Below, piece by piece: positions 40,776 through 48,355 of a stretch of DNA of 64,000 nucleotides. This DNA comes from Novimethylophilus kurashikiensis. GTDB taxonomy: Bacteria; Pseudomonadota; Gammaproteobacteria; Burkholderiales; Methylophilaceae. Positions within the stretch are counted from its first letter, which is position 1. Every line of letters starts with the position of its first letter. The stretch is taken from assembly GCF_003112435.1 (NCBI RefSeq), contig NZ_BDOQ01000007.1, positions 1-64,000 of the forward strand, in the 5' to 3' direction. The notes beneath the pieces were generated by a model that saw only the letters and a list, made by a program, of their open reading frames with translations, was not told the DNA's origin and searched no databases. Made by a program: the position numbers and the translations under genes.

Positions 40776-41122
40776 TGGCGTATCTGCCGAACCGTGGCGA
40801 CATCGTGCATCTCGACTTCGACCCCTCCTCAGGCCGAGAGATAAAAGGCCCGCATTTCGGTCTTGTTCTGAGCGGCAAAGTCTTCAACCAGCAAGGGCTA
40901 GTAATGATATGCCCGATTTCTCAGGGCGCAGCTGCCGCCTCCCGAACGTACGGTACAGTTGTTACGCTGATGGGGTCAGGCACCGAAACGCAAGGCGCTG
41001 TTCATTGCCACCAGTTGAAGTCTCTTGACTGGCGGGCGCGGAATGTTAGTTTCAAGGAAACGGTGCCGCAGTATATCGTCGATGAGGCCCTAGCCAGAAT
41101 TGAAGCCATCTTGTTTGAATGA
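40775..41122 (+). CDS. mazF: MazF/PemK-like mRNA-cleaving toxin
   Basis: The 115-residue product has MAYLPNRGDIVHLDFDPSSGREIKGPHFGLVLS, the MazF N-terminus with the GDIV strand and the RP/GP loop. MICPIS, ETQGAVHCHQLKSLDW and a final helix follow. It is an endoribonuclease of the type II toxin family. Coupled start overlapping mazE. It may keep the element in the host or act against competing phages. Confidence 0.88.
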   Translation: MAYLPNRGDIVHLDFDPSSGREIKGPHFGLVLSGKVFNQQGLVMICPISQGAAAASRTYGTVVTLMGSGTETQGAVHCHQLKSLDWRARNVSFKETVPQYIVDEALARIEAILFE

Positions 41123-41181
41123 GGTTATTGCGTCAGAAGAGATAAAGAACAAATCTCCACCAGACCACACACGAAGCATAG

Positions 41182-41215
41182 AAAAAGCCACCCTGAGAAA
41201 TTGGGGTGGCTTTTT
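41182..41215. terminator. bidirectional terminator
   Basis: AAAAAGCCACCC/GGGGTGGCTTTTT hairpin between mazF and the convergent gene. Confidence 0.85.
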
Positions 41216-41226
41216 ATTGAGGTTGC

Positions 41227-42828
41227 TTAATCGCGCACGTGAATATCTTGTGCGATTCCGTTGACCACATTAACTACGAACACCTTACGCGTAGACGGTA
41301 GCTCAGGTGTTCGGATATCGCCAAGGAATACAGCCTTGGATAACACGGTTTCCCCTGTCGTCCATTCCCAGCCGCTATCCCCTTCAACAACCAGGTTCTC
41401 GCCGAAGTCATACGACTCATACGCAGCGTCAGCAACCTTCCGTAGCGCATCGATGCTCTGATTTGCCTTGGAGTCTGCCGGGGTCAACCCATTGTACTGG
41501 CGATAGCTGTGGAGCCACGCCTCCTGTTCATCTTCCAAGGAGTCGTCGAAGTCAGCAGCATAATGAGTTTTCACCCAAAATTTTGCATCCTCAAGATTGA
41601 TGCCAAGTGTCTCTGCAAGCTCAGTGAGGTGCTCGGTATGGTCAGCGCAATTACCGCACTTCCCATCCCATCCTTCACCGTCATCCAAAGGCTTGCCGCA
41701 TTGAGCGCAGTGCGATTCATCTCCATCGTTAGCTTCAATGGCGTGAACGACCCATTCCCAATATCCAAGCTTGGTATCCCCCCGTGCGACTTCTTCCTTC
41801 CAGTCGGAGCGGGTGTAAAAGCCGTGCTCTTCATACCAACGCTGCTGCAGTTCCTCGATTGCTTCGTCCATCGGGGACTTTTGGTTGAGCTTGGCAGCCT
41901 CAGCCAGAGATACCCACTTAGCATCTTGCTTTGCAGTGATAGGCAAAAAGACTTTGGCAGAAGAGGTGGCATTCTTTATGGAAGCTGAAAATGGTGTTGC
42001 TTCTGATAGCTCAGTCCAACCATTTGTCTGATTCCAGAATCCAGCCCCTTCCTCGGCTTCTGCTGCTGAGTAGATGACATACATGGATGTGTCAGCTGCC
42101 TTGGCCATTCCGGCGTCATAATTCTCGGTAGAAACTTCCGGGAACTCTGCTTCCAGAATAACGCCGCGGATATCATCCGAAGTCCAGTCATAGACATGAC
42201 TCGGATAATCACCAGCCTCCAATACATCCAGTAACGCATCGCGCGACATAGCACCCAGCTCGAAGCTACGCTCAGAATACGAACCATTTTCAGATTCGAC
42301 CACAAGCGTCTCCTCGATAAGCTGCATCTGCTCCACCAAACTCAGGTTCGCCCAGTCGTGACCGGTTAACCCTTTAATACGGGCAACCTTGTCTGCAGCA
42401 ATTGTCCAAACATCGGAAATGGCTTCATCCATGGAGTTAAAGCTAGCCTCACACCCATCGCTGCCGTTCTTCCAAACCCACATCCCTGGTTGGTCTGCGT
42501 CCGGATAGACGCTGTATCCCAGTTTCCCAAGAAGTAAGGCTTTGGCGGTTTCAACGGAATGCTCGGCAGCCAAAAGACTTGGAGCCTTTGCCATTTCCTG
42601 GCGCTGAAGCACCACATCCTGGTCGGGTTCACCCAGCGTAGGCTTTTCCGCCTTCAGTGCTGCAACGAGACTGTGCTCTTCACGATACCCTGCGAGCGCG
42701 GCCATCAGCTTCAGGCCCTGGCTGGCCACCATCGGCTTTCCGTTCTTCTGGAATCCCATGGTATTGGCACAGGCGGCAATCCGTGAAGCCAGGTCGTTCA
42801 TGTTTGCTGCGGTGATAGTTACGTTCAT
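41227..42828 (-). CDS. large hypothetical protein with a zinc-ribbon-like CxxC pair
   Basis: A 533-residue acidic protein. The N-terminus (KPMVASQGLKLMAALAGYREEHSLVAAL) resembles the short helical module that opens several uncharacterised plasmid and phage proteins. Near residue 380 there is CAQCGKPLDDGEGWDGKCGNC, a likely zinc ribbon. The C-terminal strand RKVFVVNVVNGIAQDIHV is also common in plasmid-encoded unknowns. The region between is rich in Trp, Glu and Asp. No catalytic motif is visible. The 209 bases before its start up to 43038 hold no other gene. Confidence 0.65.
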   Translation of the reverse strand: MNVTITAANMNDLASRIAACANTMGFQKNGKPMVASQGLKLMAALAGYREEHSLVAALKAEKPTLGEPDQDVVLQRQEMAKAPSLLAAEHSVETAKALLLGKLGYSVYPDADQPGMWVWKNGSDGCEASFNSMDEAISDVWTIAADKVARIKGLTGHDWANLSLVEQMQLIEETLVVESENGSYSERSFELGAMSRDALLDVLEAGDYPSHVYDWTSDDIRGVILEAEFPEVSTENYDAGMAKAADTSMYVIYSAAEAEEGAGFWNQTNGWTELSEATPFSASIKNATSSAKVFLPITAKQDAKWVSLAEAAKLNQKSPMDEAIEELQQRWYEEHGFYTRSDWKEEVARGDTKLGYWEWVVHAIEANDGDESHCAQCGKPLDDGEGWDGKCGNCADHTEHLTELAETLGINLEDAKFWVKTHYAADFDDSLEDEQEAWLHSYRQYNGLTPADSKANQSIDALRKVADAAYESYDFGENLVVEGDSGWEWTTGETVLSKAVFLGDIRTPELPSTRKVFVVNVVNGIAQDIHVRD

Positions 42829-43037
42829 TTTGATGTCCTTAAGTAGTCGGCAAAGCCGGTTGAATGTCAGGTGTTCGCGTTGCCAACAAAGCTTTGCCTT
42901 TATTAAAGACAGAAGATTTTGTTGCCTTGAGTTTTACGGACGCGCCATACCGGTAACCGGTGCGAACTAGCGTTTCCTCGTCAGTATAGGTTGGCGCTAT
43001 ACGGTGACTGGTAAATCACTTTTATAGAGGAAACATC

Positions 43038-43373
43038 ATGTTCAACTTCATCAAGACCGTAATTTGTATGCTGTGCCTGGCCTGGCTATTTTCACCACAG
43101 GCTAATGCTGGTACGACCTATCCGATGTTCGTGGTAGCGCATGATATTGAAGCCCGCCAGATTGAAGGTGAGTTTCGTTTCTGCGAGCGGGTCAATCTGA
43201 AAAACGGTGTGTGCTACCAGAAGGTTAACTTCTTCGGTAAAACCAAGCGCATGCCGCAGGACTGGTGGAGCCCGGAAACTTATGTTTCCGCTTACACTGG
43301 TATCGAAAGCCCCGTAGTGGTAAGTATCGAGCCAACGGCAGATGGCCGCGGCGTTATCATTTACTACCAATAG
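43038..43373 (+). CDS. small secreted protein
   Basis: The 111-residue product begins with a clear signal peptide (MFNFIKTVICMLCLAWLFSPQANA, cleavage near residue 24). The mature part is beta-rich with two Cys (FCERVNLKNGVCY) that probably form a disulfide. AGAGGAAA precedes the ATG. A 59-residue gene follows nine bases later, so the two form a unit. Confidence 0.65.
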   Translation: MFNFIKTVICMLCLAWLFSPQANAGTTYPMFVVAHDIEARQIEGEFRFCERVNLKNGVCYQKVNFFGKTKRMPQDWWSPETYVSAYTGIESPVVVSIEPTADGRGVIIYYQ

Positions 43374-43382
43374 GAGGTCGTC

Positions 43383-43562
43383 ATGTCCCTTCAAGCTGCA
43401 CACATCGATTGGCCGTCCATCAACTTTGGCCCCGTCAATCTCTGGAGTTTGGCCTGGTACCGTCCGGTCACTCAGCCCTCGCATTCTCCAACCAGGAGTA
43501 AGCCGGTGATTTCAGCACGCCAGCATCAGGAGATGAAACGCGTTTTGGGTCTTCGAGGCTAA
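43383..43562 (+). CDS. 59-residue hypothetical protein
   Basis: ATG 43383 is preceded by an ideal TAGGAGGT placed right after the previous stop. The product starts MSLQAAHIDWPSINFGPVN and has a basic C-terminus (RQHQEMKRVLGLRG). It has no signal or membrane segment. It is followed by a terminator. The ribosome site is the best evidence that it is real. Confidence 0.6.
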   Translation: MSLQAAHIDWPSINFGPVNLWSLAWYRPVTQPSHSPTRSKPVISARQHQEMKRVLGLRG

Positions 43563-43599
43563 AAAGCAAAATAGTTCCTATACAGGTTCACTCATTCAC

Positions 43600-43625
43600 A
43601 CAGCGCCTGCTAAGGCGCTGTTTTT
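43600..43625 (+). terminator. intrinsic terminator
   Basis: ACAGCGCC-TGCTAA-GGCGCTGT then TTTT. Confidence 0.85.
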
Positions 43626-43641
43626 CCGACTGGAGATTTGC

Positions 43642-45480
43642 GTGGACCTCGGTTCTATTGTTAAAGCGTGGCTGGCCACTGACGCCGGCACGTGTGCCTT
43701 ATTTGGATTTTCCGCTTATGCCCTATGGACATCTTGGCGCAAGTTGGCGACTCGCTGGGATAAGTGGTTCCCCCTCGCAACGAAGGTCGCCAAATGGACC
43801 CTGTATGCTGCGGCATTTGGCGTCCTGATTCTTTTCTTCCAGGCGCTTGGCAGCAACTTGTTTGCCATGCCTAACGGCCTGTTTGCGTTGTTCGGCGCAG
43901 GCATCATCCCGCTGGCCAACCTTGGCATTCGTCGCTTGCGCCCGAAAGAGAAGGTGCGCCGCGGTTCCGAGGTGGGGACGCCTTCCGATGTGAATAAGGC
44001 GACGTCAAAAGCACTGCCTAGTTCAGACTTTCAGGAGAGCTTTAATATTGGAGGGGTCAACATTCCTCGCTCGGCGGAGCCCTATCACTTCTTTGTGGTG
44101 GGCTCTACGGGCTCAGGCAAGTCTGTCTTCATTACCAGCCTCATCGACCACCTGGAAGCGCGCGGAGATATCGCGATAATTGTCGACTCAGGCGGTGAAT
44201 TCAGCTCTCGCTACATGAAGCCCGGTCGAGACCACATCCTGAATCCTTTCGACGACCGCTGCGTGCCCTGGTCGCCTACCGCTGAAATGGCCGGGCCTTG
44301 GGATGCAGAAGCACTGGCCAAGTCAATGATTCCGGACGGGGTAGGGGAGTCCAAGGATTGGAATAGCTATGCGCAAACGCTAGTGACCTCGATACTGCGC
44401 CGCCTGGTAGAACGTAAGCAGCTCTCCATCAAGGACCTGCTCTATTATGTTCAGGCCGCGCCAATTTCCGAGCTGGAACCATTGTTGGCGGGCACACCGG
44501 CCGCTGCTCAGTTAGGCTCCGATAAGACCTTTGGCTCCATCCGCACGATTGCAGCCAACTATCTTGGAACCTACGCCTACCTTGAAGACAATGCGAATCC
44601 ATTCTCTGTCGCCAATTTCATCAAGGCAGAAAAACCTGGCTTCCTGTTCCTGACCTACCGGGATGACCAGCTGGATTCCTTGCGCAACATGATGTCTTGC
44701 ATCCTGGACATTGCCGCACGGACCATTTTAGCTTTGCCGGCCAGTCCTACGCGTCGCGTATGGCTCATCATCGACGAATTCGCCTCAATTGGTAAGGTGC
44801 AGTCGATTGAAGCCGTCGCCACCAAGGCACGAAAGATGGGTGGCTGCTTGCTGCTGGGCCTGCAGTCGGTATCTCAACTGCAAGACCGATATGGAGATAA
44901 GGCTGCTCAGACTATCCTTTCCTGCCTTTCCTCCTGGATGGTGCTGCGATGCTCGGATGCTGAAACTTCTGAGTATGTATCAAAATATATTGGCGATTCT
45001 GAAATCTCGCGCATGACTCGAGGGGAGAGCAGCTCTGAATCTGGAGGGTCGGATTCCTTAAACGAGCAGATTCAAACTCAACGGGCAGTGATGCCGGTGG
45101 AACTCCAGCGGCTGGCCAATTTGCAAGGCTTCTTCAAGTTGGCGGGGGACTATCCAATTTGCTCGCTAAAACTGCCGTTCCCCAAGAAGCGGGATAAGAG
45201 GGCAAAGAATTACGTCGACCGCGACTTTGTGGCGCGTCCAATGCTGGACCTCATTCCAAAGGGGGATGCGAGCCAACCACAGAGTGGCGGAGTGGGGCTG
45301 GTGGCCGCACTCCCGGAAACGCCCGCCGCAGCACCGGCGCCAGCGCAACCGGTAATGCAGGAGGAAGCTGCCCCAGCAAAACCCGCTCCGCTGAAGTTCC
45401 GAAAGAATCCTATGGACTCGGGTCCGGCCGAGTTCCAGGCGATACTCACAGAACTGGCGGAACTGGACGAAGAAATGTAG
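43642..45480 (+). CDS. type IV coupling protein (TraD/TrwB/VirD4-like ATPase)
   Basis: A GTG start with TGGAGAT upstream gives 612 residues. Two transmembrane helices near the N-terminus (about 18-30 with its neighbour, and about 52-90) are followed by a P-loop FVVGSTGSGKSVFI (Walker A 154-161), IAIIVDSGGEF, WNSYAQTLV, Walker B VWLIIDEFASIGK (about 372-384), and LLLGLQSVSQLQDRYG. This is the layout of hexameric DNA pumps that feed DNA to conjugation channels. The last 90 residues are a Pro/Ala-rich linker with a short acidic tail. No relaxase or mating-pair gene is in the window. Confidence 0.85.
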   Translation: MDLGSIVKAWLATDAGTCALFGFSAYALWTSWRKLATRWDKWFPLATKVAKWTLYAAAFGVLILFFQALGSNLFAMPNGLFALFGAGIIPLANLGIRRLRPKEKVRRGSEVGTPSDVNKATSKALPSSDFQESFNIGGVNIPRSAEPYHFFVVGSTGSGKSVFITSLIDHLEARGDIAIIVDSGGEFSSRYMKPGRDHILNPFDDRCVPWSPTAEMAGPWDAEALAKSMIPDGVGESKDWNSYAQTLVTSILRRLVERKQLSIKDLLYYVQAAPISELEPLLAGTPAAAQLGSDKTFGSIRTIAANYLGTYAYLEDNANPFSVANFIKAEKPGFLFLTYRDDQLDSLRNMMSCILDIAARTILALPASPTRRVWLIIDEFASIGKVQSIEAVATKARKMGGCLLLGLQSVSQLQDRYGDKAAQTILSCLSSWMVLRCSDAETSEYVSKYIGDSEISRMTRGESSSESGGSDSLNEQIQTQRAVMPVELQRLANLQGFFKLAGDYPICSLKLPFPKKRDKRAKNYVDRDFVARPMLDLIPKGDASQPQSGGVGLVAALPETPAAAPAPAQPVMQEEAAPAKPAPLKFRKNPMDSGPAEFQAILTELAELDEEM

Positions 45481-45485
45481 TTAAC

Positions 45486-45505
45486 AAAGGGGCGAAAGCC
45501 CCTTT
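45486..45505 (+). terminator. intrinsic terminator
   Basis: AAAGGGGC-GAAA-GCCCCTTT, a GNRA-capped hairpin. A further AT-rich inverted repeat, TTAACTTTTT/AAAAAGTTAA, lies between 45558 and 45610. Confidence 0.75.
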
Positions 45506-45635
45506 AGTCATCAAGCCAAAATCTTGTTGCATGAACGCAACAATGAAGCAGCACGATGGTTAACTTTTTCAGCCATTGAAAATCAATGACTTATGCAAAA
45601 AGTTAAACTTTTTTGAGATTTTCTGTAAAAAGACG

Positions 45636-45664
45636 TTGACAGAACGCATGAGTTTGACTATACT
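45636..45664 (+). promoter_or_regulatory. strong promoter at the left end of the tRNA island
   Basis: TTGACA (45636-45641), 17-base spacer, TATACT (45659-45664). Confidence 0.9.
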
Positions 45665-45726
45665 TGTTCGTAGACGTTGAGCAAGAGGCCGACGTCGAAC
45701 TAATTTTTAAGGATACTGGAATTCAA

Positions 45727-45891
45727 ATGTTAACCCAATTCAACAACCATGACGTCACATGCGTCCCAGCAAGTCTGGGATGTGGCGCCACGTTTACGCG
45801 AATTAGCGTAGATGCGGGTTGGGGGAACATGTATGAGCCCAATTATCAGCGCCCGTCATCCCTTAAAAAGGAGGCGCTACCGAAGGCATAA
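45727..45891 (+). CDS. 54-residue hypothetical protein
   Basis: The frame begins in GGAATTCAAATGTTAAC, a leader repeated almost exactly before another 54-codon frame at 47388. The product MLTQFNNHDVTCVPASLGCG... is not recognised and ends SSLKKEALPKA. The ribosome site is poor (GGA only). The promoter at 45636 and the terminator at 45938 frame it. Confidence 0.4.
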   Translation: MLTQFNNHDVTCVPASLGCGATFTRISVDAGWGNMYEPNYQRPSSLKKEALPKA

Positions 45892-45937
45892 TGTGTAAAT
45901 ACAGCGTGCCTTGATACCTGAAAAGGTGTCGGTCAAG

Positions 45938-45970
45938 AACCCGGTAGCCAAAAGCTAACCGGGTTTTTTG
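45938..45970 (+). terminator. intrinsic terminator
   Basis: AACCCGGT-AGC/GCT-A-ACCGGGTT with a single bulge, then TTTTTTG. Confidence 0.8.
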
Positions 45971-46307
45971 TTATGTATTCAGTAGCTTGAACAAACAAAT
46001 CATCTCGGGAGCTTGGCTCCGAAGGTGGACGCAAGCAAACAGAAGTAACGTGCATACGCGGAACGAGACCGCGGCCAACACGTAAAAGGCAGGGCAGTAA
46101 AACACTGGATAGCAGTGTTCCTTGCAGGCTGAATAGGCGGAGTCCCGGATTGAAACTGTGGCGAGAACGCAGGAGTAAAATGGGCAGTGGAGGGATGGCC
46201 TCCACACTTTCTAAAGCGTCTTGGTCTTCAAGCGAGTTTAGCGCAACCTCGCAACAGGACTAGGATGCTTCAGAAAGGCGATTATGCAAGTAATCGTTAA
46301 CAATTTT
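45971..46307. other. gene-free structured stretch, possible ncRNA
   Basis: No protein gene is convincing. The stretch holds several perfect hairpins: GGAGC-TTG-GCTCC, AACACTG-GATAG-CAGTGTT and GTGGAGG-GATGG-CCTCCAC, plus a GC-rich GCGGAACGAGACCGC. It may be a structured RNA or a precursor leader of the first tRNAs. Confidence 0.4.
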
Positions 46308-46387
46308 GGGGATTGGGACTGCTATGGGGTGGTCGCCGCACTTGCAATGCGGATTTCAGTCGGGTTCGAAACCCGAAATCTCCACCA
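46308..46387 (+). tRNA. tRNA-Ala(UGC)
   Basis: Acceptor GGGGATT/AATCTCC, D-stem GACT/GGTC, anticodon arm CCGCA-CTTGCAA-TGCGG with TGC at 46343-46345, T-arm CGGG-TTCGAAA-CCCG, encoded CCA. Confidence 0.9.
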
Positions 46388-46393
46388 TAATTT

Positions 46394-46490
46394 GGAGGTT
46401 CACTCGAACGCTGCGGCCTGCGGCCTTCGATTGCGAGACTTGAGTTTTCAAGGCTTCAATCGCAGTTCGAAACCCGAAATCTCCACTAAG
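46394..46490 (+). pseudogene. tRNA-derived remnant carrying an inserted repeat element
   Basis: A second 5' acceptor half GGAGGTT (46394) and an exact copy of the 3' end of the preceding tRNA-Ala (TTCGAAACCCGAAATCTCCA, 46466-46485) flank a 47-base element (46404-46450). A close relative of this element lies at 51059-51108. The arms do not fold as a normal tRNA, so this is a broken or chimeric copy. Confidence 0.55.
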
Positions 46491-46495
46491 TTTAC

Positions 46496-46584
46496 GGAGT
46501 GTGAAATAAGTCAGGCTGGGCCTGAGACTGGCTGTAACCCAGTTCCCTCGCGGCGAGCGGTTCGATTCCTGCCATGCTCCACCA
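46496..46584 (+). tRNA. tRNA-Tyr(GUA)
   Basis: Acceptor GGAGTGT/ATGCTCC, anticodon arm ACTGG-CTGTAAC-CCAGT with GTA at 46534-46536, class II variable arm (TCGC/GCGA), encoded ACCA. The D-arm is unusual. Confidence 0.75.
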
Positions 46585-46590
46585 TACATT

Positions 46591-46675
46591 GGAAGATGAA
46601 CCCTCAGGGAGGGAGACTGCCTTGAAAACAGTTGAACCGAAAGGTTTGGGCTTCGATTGCACCCTTCTTCCGCCA
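46591..46675 (+). tRNA. tRNA-Ser(UGA)
   Basis: Acceptor GGAAGA/TCTTCC, loop CTTGAAA with TGA at 46623-46625, variable arm AACC-GAAA-GGTT, discriminator G, encoded CCA. The T-stem has two mismatches. Confidence 0.7.
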
Positions 46676-46686
46676 TATAACGTAAC

Positions 46687-46771
46687 GCCCAGGTGGTGGA
46701 ATAGGGAGACACACTGGATTTAGATTCCAGCGCCTTACAGCGTGAGGGTTCGACCCCCTCTCTGGGCACCA
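46687..46771 (+). tRNA. tRNA-Leu(UAG)
   Basis: Acceptor GCCCAGG/TCTGGGC, anticodon arm CTGGA-TTTAGAT-TCCAG with TAG at 46721-46723, class II variable arm, T-arm GAGGG-TTCGACC-CCCTC, encoded ACCA. Confidence 0.92.
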
Positions 46772-46780
46772 ACAGATTAT

Positions 46781-46857
46781 CTCGCAGTCGGTTAGCGGCT
46801 ATACCACCTGCTTTGGGAGCAGGCACATCGTGAGTTCGAGTCTCACCTGCGAGACCA
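46781..46857 (+). tRNA. tRNA-Pro(UGG)
   Basis: Acceptor CTCGCAG/CTGCGAG, anticodon arm CCTGC-TTTGGGA-GCAGG with TGG at 46814-46816, encoded ACCA. Confidence 0.92.
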
Positions 46858-47013
46858 CTAATTAAGCCGGAAGGAACGCCGGCAAAGTAAACACCGCCTC
46901 CGGTCACGGAGGGATGAAACGCGTTAGGGTATCGAACCCCGAGGTAATCACCGACCACGAGTGAGCGCGAAAAAACAGCGGTGCGGTAAAAGTCCGAAGT
47001 GACGCGAATTTAT
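46858..47013. other. inter-tRNA structured spacer
   Basis: Contains hairpins GCCGG-AAGGAAC-GCCGGC-like and CTCCG-GTCA-CGGAG and a T-arm-like TAGGGTATCGAACCCCG followed by ACCGACCA. It looks like a decayed tRNA, but no anticodon arm can be assigned. Confidence 0.3.
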
Positions 47014-47089
47014 GCGGTATTAGCTCAGCTGGTAGAGCGCGACGTTGCCATCGTCGAGGTCGCCGATTCGAATTCGGCATACCGCTCCA
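47014..47089 (+). tRNA. tRNA-Gly(GCC)
   Basis: Acceptor GCGGTAT/ATACCGC, anticodon arm CGACG-TTGCCAT-CGTCG with GCC at 47047-47049, T-arm GCCGA-TTCGAAT-TCGGC, ends TCCA. Confidence 0.93.
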
Positions 47090-47098
47090 AGTTAATAT

Positions 47099-47171
47099 GC
47101 GGGTGGTCAAGTGGCGTACGTCTGGCCTTCCAAGCCGGAACAGGCGAGTTCAAATCTCGTCGCCCGCTCCA
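47099..47171 (+). tRNA. tRNA-Gly(UCC)
   Basis: Acceptor GCGGGTG/CGCCCGC, anticodon arm CTGGC-CTTCCAA-GCCGG with TCC at 47129-47131, ends TCCA. Confidence 0.92.
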
Positions 47172-47178
47172 AATTTAT

Positions 47179-47253
47179 AGTCGGTTGGTATAGTGGCTGT
47201 GCACCCTCCTTACAAGTGGGCATAGGCGTGTTCGATTCACGCACCGACTACCA
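47179..47253 (+). tRNA. tRNA-Val(UAC)
   Basis: Acceptor AGTCGGT/ACCGACT, loop CTTACAA with TAC at 47211-47213 (one mismatch in the stem), T-arm GCGTG-TTCGATT-CACGC, encoded ACCA. Confidence 0.88.
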
Positions 47254-47258
47254 GTAAC

Positions 47259-47360
47259 GCGCTTATAGTTCAAAGGTAGAACACACCCCCAAAGGGTTGC
47301 TCGGCTTTGCGGCCGGCCGTATGGCAAAGAGACCGTGGTTCGATTCCACGAGGCGCACCA
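47259..47360 (+). tRNA. oversized tRNA-like gene, anticodon unresolved
   Basis: It has a GCGC acceptor pair, a good D-arm (GTTC/GAAC), a perfect T-arm CGTGG-TTCGATT-CCACG and encoded CCA. At 102 bases, though, it holds an extra CTTTGC/GCAAAG hairpin between the anticodon region (ACCCCCAAAGGG) and the T-arm. No 7-base anticodon loop with a 5-bp stem can be drawn. Confidence 0.45.
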
Positions 47361-47387
47361 ACATAACCTGGATGGATAGGAATTCAA

Positions 47388-47552
47388 ATGTTAACTAAGG
47401 AAGTCGACCTGGCAAAGGGCCTCACGTTTTCAATTGATGTGAAGTTCTCCCTGGCGCCACGCCTCGTTGCCTCCAGCAACATCCTGCGAGCCCTGGCTAA
47501 TGAGATGGGGACTGTCTTCTTTGATGAACAACGTTTTCCTGTGAAGTTATAA
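47388..47552 (+). CDS. 54-residue hypothetical protein
   Basis: Shares the leader GGAATTCAAATGTTAAC and exact length with the frame at 45727, though the proteins differ after MLT. The product MLTKEVDLAKGLTFSIDVKF... reads as a plausible small folded protein. The only ribosome-site-like sequence is TAGG. Confidence 0.45.
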   Translation: MLTKEVDLAKGLTFSIDVKFSLAPRLVASSNILRALANEMGTVFFDEQRFPVKL

Positions 47553-47565
47553 GCTTCACAGTTTT

Positions 47566-47707
47566 GGGTGGTGTGACAGCAGGTGATTGTCTCTCAGTCC
47601 GTTTTCGTAACCGTGCATCGCATGGCGGAGAGCTGGGATGGGCACATCAGGGGTGACCTTGACGGATTAAGTCCCAATACGGAGTTCGATTCTTCGACCA
47701 TCCACCA
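47566..47707 (+). tRNA. very long tRNA-like gene (142 bases)
   Basis: Ends pair as an acceptor stem (GGGTGGT/ACCATCC) with ACCA. A D-arm GACA/TGTC and a T-arm CGGAG-TTCGATT-CTTCG are present. The middle is about 65 bases too long, with internal complementarity (CTCTC...GAGAG), so it may carry an insertion or intron. Anticodon not assignable. Confidence 0.4.
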
Positions 47708-47716
47708 ATTTTCAAT

Positions 47717-47793
47717 GCCCGTTTAGCTCAGCTGGTTAGAGCGCTGTCTCGATAAGGCAGGGGTCCCTGGTTCAAATCCAGGAACGGGCACCA
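47717..47793 (+). tRNA. tRNA-Ile(GAU)
   Basis: Acceptor GCCCGTT/AACGGGC, anticodon arm CTGTC-TCGATAA-GGCAG with GAT at 47751-47753, T-arm CCTGG-TTCAAAT-CCAGG, encoded ACCA. Confidence 0.93.
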
Positions 47794-47880
47794 TATGGTT
47801 CCGGGTGATGCCCCGAGGAAAACACGGCCAAGTTTGAGGTGAGTCCATCTTAAACTGTTGGGAGCCTAACGCATCATGAT

Positions 47881-47955
47881 GTGGGGTTGGCTGATTGGCG
47901 AGGCACTGGACTGCAAATCCAGGTTAGACCGGTTCGATTCCGGTACCCCACTCCA
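47881..47955 (+). tRNA. tRNA-Cys(GCA)
   Basis: Acceptor GTGGGGT/ACCCCAC, anticodon arm CTGGA-CTGCAAA-TCCAG with GCA at 47913-47915, T-arm ACCGG-TTCGATT-CCGGT, ends TCCA. Confidence 0.93.
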
Positions 47956-48032
47956 ATACTTTTAACGTCGAGAAAGGAGCGCGCAAATGAATAGCGCAGA
48001 TGGCCAACAGCAGGCCCAATTGCTGACTCAGG

Positions 48033-48107
48033 AGGGGTGTCGCCTAGAGGCCTAAGGCAACAGGTTTTGACCCTGTCATCGACCGTTCGAATCGGTCCGC
48101 CCCCGCC
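48033..48107 (+). tRNA. tRNA-Gln(UUG)
   Basis: D-stem GCCT/AGGC, anticodon arm ACAGG-TTTTGAC-CCTGT with TTG at 48067-48069, T-arm GACCG-TTCGAAT-CGGTC. The acceptor AGGGGTG/CGCCCCC has a mismatch at pair 1, as is usual for Gln. CCA is not fully encoded (GCCT). Confidence 0.85.
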
Positions 48108-48171
48108 TTTGAAAAGTGTTTTTAATCAGAACTTTTCTCAAAGGTATTAAAGTATAACATCATATTTTTAT

Positions 48172-48244
48172 GGCGGGTTCCAGTGGTGGACTCGGGCCTC
48201 ATAAGCCCAGATGGAAGAGGTGTTCAACTCCCTCGCCCGCAACC
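48172..48244 (+). tRNA. tRNA-Met-type (CAU)
   Basis: Loop CTCATAA in a GGGC/GCCC stem, CAT at 48200-48202. The acceptor GCGGG/CCCGC has an unpaired first position (G opposite A) as in initiator tRNAs. The T-arm is irregular and CCA is not encoded. Initiator, elongator or Ile(AUA) identity cannot be settled. Confidence 0.6.
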
Positions 48245-48266
48245 CGAAATTTAGTAAAAGTCCATT

Positions 48267-48355
48267 GCTCCGACGTGCCCGGAGATGGTAACGGCCCTGC
48301 CTGTTAAGCAGTGAGCGCGAAAGCGGACGCTGGTTCGAGCCCAGCCGTCGGAGCA
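48267..48355 (+). tRNA. class II tRNA with Asn anticodon GUU
   Basis: Acceptor GCTCCGA/TCGGAGC, anticodon arm CTGC-CTGTTAA-GCAG with GTT, T-arm GCTGG-TTCGAGC-CCAGC, discriminator A, no encoded CCA. A long variable arm (CGC-GAAA-GCG) is typical of Ser/Leu/Tyr, not Asn. The acceptor stem continues outward into a 19-bp perfect inverted repeat (48256-48274 with 48347-48365) ending in TTTTT. Confidence 0.65.

Noticed and set aside
46356-46958. 200-codon open frame on the minus strand
   Set aside because: Runs through four tRNA genes in antisense; its sequence is made of reversed tRNA segments and has no promoter or ribosome site.
47259-47360. Assigning this gene as tRNA-Trp or tRNA-Leu from CCCAAAG
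   Set aside because: Every placement leaves two or more mismatches in the anticodon stem, so the identity is left open.
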